Of a DNA stretch of 15,284 nt, positions 13,945 through 15,284 are shown piece after piece. Origin of the DNA: Sphingomonadales bacterium. Its GTDB lineage: Bacteria > Pseudomonadota > Alphaproteobacteria > Sphingomonadales > Sphingomonadaceae. A model generated the notes under the pieces. That model ran no database searches and had not been told where the DNA came from. It saw nothing but the letters and a program-made list of their open reading frames with translations. The DNA lies in contig JAIYAA010000341.1 in the NCBI GenBank assembly GCA_027489295.1, positions 1-15,284 of the forward strand. Reading direction: 5' to 3'. How positions within the stretch are numbered: the stretch's first letter is position 1; each line of letters opens with the position of its first letter. The translations under genes were made by a program, and so were the position numbers.

Positions 13945-14277
13945 ATGGCTCAGCGCTATCAGTTGGCAGATGATGTGGGCGGCTATACGCCCCTCGGGAA
14001 CTTCGTACGGTATTGCGCCGGAGCCATCGGAATCTTGAGCACCATCGCTTTCGTGCCCGCATCCTTCCTCGGCTTGCTCTCTCCTATGGTATGCGGTGGC
14101 GGCTGCTCGCTGGTGCGGCAGTACGCAGTATTGGGGATGATGGCCTCAGTGATCCTCCTTCCCATCGCCGCTGGCGTGGGCTTCATGACCTTCAGCCGCC
14201 CGAGCTTTCGGCTGTTCGGTTTGAGTGTTGCCGCTGCATCGATCGTTGTCGTCAGCTTCATTTTGGCCGGCATTTGA
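13945..14277 (+). CDS. Small three-helix membrane protein of unknown function
   Basis: A 110-residue frame beginning 3 bp after the fucP stop with no clear ribosome-binding site (only AGGG touching the ATG), so translation may be coupled to fucP. Three hydrophobic segments are visible at about 24-46, 61-81 and 89-109. The loop after the first contains C-G-G-G-C (Cys50, Cys54), with Cys24 at the membrane edge. Codon use is less GC-rich than in fucP, with many codons ending in A or T (for example GAT, TTG, GGA, ATT), suggesting a different origin or a recently acquired gene. The stop codon overlaps the first base of the inverted repeat that follows. I do not recognise a family. The frame could be spurious, but the clean membrane pattern argues for a real gene. 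Confidence 0.55.
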   Translation: MAQRYQLADDVGGYTPLGNFVRYCAGAIGILSTIAFVPASFLGLLSPMVCGGGCSLVRQYAVLGMMASVILLPIAAGVGFMTFSRPSFRLFGLSVAAASIVVVSFILAGI

Positions 14278-14387
14278 AGCCCCTCCCCTTCAGGGGAGGG
14301 GTTGGGGGTGGGGCATGACCGGGAAGCGAATCCCACGCTTGAGGCGGAGTCCCCCACCCCAACCCCTCCCCTGAAGGGGAGGGGCTT
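14277..14387. repeat. Nested inverted repeat (REP-like) between convergent genes
   Basis: Two 31-bp arms (14277-14307 and 14357-14387) are perfect inverted copies, and with one extra G in the left arm the match extends about 5 bp more. Each arm is itself a palindrome (CCCCTCCCC-TTCA-GGGGAGGGG type) followed by TTGGGG. The 49-bp spacer has no evident coding. This architecture is that of REP/BIME-like elements; CCCCTCCCC-type palindromes are, as I recall, abundant between genes in sphingomonad genomes. Located between convergent transcripts, it can act as a bidirectional terminator or mRNA 3' stabiliser. Confidence 0.85.
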
Positions 14388-14397
14388 AAGAAGAAGA

Positions 14398-15015
14398 TCA
14401 GCCCACCAGGACCACGTGCAGGAACCGCGGACCATGGGCACCGCGGACATAGGTGCCTTCGATGTCGGTCGTGCCGCTGACGCCCGTTACCCAGTAATGC
14501 GCGCGCGGCACCGCGCCGCCCGGGGCGGCATCCTCCAGCCAGCGGACCAGCGCGGCGACCTCCAGCACCACGATGTGGCGCAGCGCCAGGAAGTTGGGCA
14601 GCATCGGCGCTTCCGGCGAGGTCTCGAACACCAGCGAGCCCGTCTCCGCCACCCCGGCGCGGGCGAAGGCGAGGACTGCGCCGTCGTCGATCGGGCACTC
14701 CGCCAGCCGGGTGAGCCCGGTCCAGTCTAGCCCCGCCACCCGCGCATCGGGCGGCAGCCACAGCGCCGGTTCCGCGCCCTCGGCCGCGAGATACCCGGCC
14801 ACCGCCGCCGGCAAGTCCGCCAGCGACCCGATCCGCGCATGCGTCGCCGCCACGCTCGGCTGGGCGAGCTGCGCGAGGAACCGCGCCACCAGATCCTCCG
14901 GCCCCGCCGGTCGCTCGCGTTCCTCGCCGGCCAGCAGGCACGCCGCCTCCGCCGCCAGCATCGCCGGGTCGCGCGCGGGCCCCAGCCGCGCCAGGATCGC
15001 GTCGCGCGCGCTCAT
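14398..15015 (-). CDS. lutC: Lactate utilization protein C (LUD domain)
   Basis: A 205-residue protein on the minus strand; its ATG (15015) overlaps the stop of the upstream lutB-like gene by 4 bp (ATGA). It begins S-A-R-D-A-I-L-A-R-L, typical of LutC/YkgG. The LUD domain occupies about residues 65-203, with G-V-A-E-T-G-S-L-V near 125, L-P-N-F-L-A-L-R-H-I-V-V-L, and the C-terminal G-V-S-G-T-T-D-I-E-G and G-A-H-G-P-R-F-L-H-V-V-L-V. LutABC is an iron-sulphur complex that oxidises L-lactate to pyruvate. The neighbouring fucose pathway yields L-lactate as an end product, so co-location makes metabolic sense. Confidence 0.85.
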   Translation of the reverse strand: MSARDAILARLGPARDPAMLAAEAACLLAGEERERPAGPEDLVARFLAQLAQPSVAATHARIGSLADLPAAVAGYLAAEGAEPALWLPPDARVAGLDWTGLTRLAECPIDDGAVLAFARAGVAETGSLVFETSPEAPMLPNFLALRHIVVLEVAALVRWLEDAAPGGAVPRAHYWVTGVSGTTDIEGTYVRGAHGPRFLHVVLVG

Positions 15016-15284
15016 CGTTCGCCCTTTCGATAGCGGTCCATGAAGCTCTCCGCCGCCGGTGCGGGAAAGTCGCGCCCGCCGGTCCAGCCGCCGGCCAGCG
15101 GCAGTTTCGCGATCCAGCCGCGCCCGGCCAGCCGCATCGCCCGGATCGCCCAGCGCACCCCCGTCCGGTAGACCCACGGCCGCCGCGCCGCCCAGGCCCA
15201 GATCCCCAAACCGGAACGCAACGTCACCGGCTCCAGCCCCTCGCGCCAGCTCTTCTCGCGCCAGCCGCGCAGCAAGGTCGGCAG
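15012..15284 (-). CDS. lutB: C-terminal part of lactate utilization iron-sulphur protein LutB (partial)
   Basis: Open from the window edge to a TGA at 15012-15014, giving the last 90 residues only; the true start lies outside the window. The fragment has G-W-R-E-K-S-W near the start, then W-A-A-R-R-P-W-V-Y-R, and ends in a F-P-A-P-A-A-E-S-F-M-D-R-Y-R pattern, as is usual at the C-terminus of LutB/YkgF. The 4Fe-4S domain itself lies outside the window, so the call rests on this tail and on the ATGA overlap with lutC. Confidence 0.8.
   Translation of the reverse strand: MPTLLRGWREKSWREGLEPVTLRSGLGIWAWAARRPWVYRTGVRWAIRAMRLAGRGWIAKLPLAGGWTGGRDFPAPAAESFMDRYRKGER

Overview
The window is high-GC DNA with dense, mostly GC-ending codons, short intergenic gaps and several 4-bp ATGA gene overlaps. 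The combination of a TonB-Xanth-Caul type receptor, adjacent PF04820 'tryptophan halogenase' flavoproteins, sugar-acid dehydratase catabolism and CCCCTCCCC-type palindromic repeats points to an alphaproteobacterium of the Sphingomonadales (Sphingomonas-like); this is inference from gene content, not a taxonomic match. No rRNA, tRNA, CRISPR array, transposase or phage gene is visible.

Left part (1-6420): a secreted GH35-like beta-galactosidase (C-terminus cut by the window edge, minus strand) faces a plus-strand pair of exported esterases: a Tat-signal alpha/beta hydrolase and an SGNH/GDSL hydrolase overlapping it by 4 bp. A large TonB-dependent receptor follows and ends at a strong hairpin terminator. 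The two promoter regions hold 14-bp LacI-type operator candidates that closely resemble the Xanthomonas xyl-box (TGGTAGCGCTAACA as I remember it). One of them overlaps the upstream ATG of the receptor reading frame, which supports the downstream GTG (3334) as the true start.

Middle part (6483-9478): two tandem, overlapping paralogous flavin-dependent halogenase-like genes, with the FAD motif, catalytic Lys, EPLES Glu and WxWxIP signature all intact.

Right part (9509-15284): an IclR-family regulator is divergent from an operon encoding an SDR (probable 2-keto-3-deoxy-L-fuconate dehydrogenase), L-fuconate dehydratase and a FucP-type fucose/H+ symporter, followed by a small three-helix membrane protein. 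A nested inverted repeat separates these from minus-strand lutC and the 3' end of lutB (L-lactate oxidation).

Taken together the genes read as a carbohydrate-scavenging locus. The receptor would import oligosaccharides, the esterases deacetylate them and the GH35 enzyme remove galactose. FucP and the oxidative fucose pathway would convert L-fucose to pyruvate plus L-lactate, and LutABC would oxidise the lactate. Acetyl, galactose and fucose are the side-chain components of fucosylated xyloglucan, so a xyloglucan-type substrate is a reasonable hypothesis. The other pathway enzymes (alpha-L-fucosidase, fucose dehydrogenase, lactonase, diketo-acid hydrolase) are not in this window.
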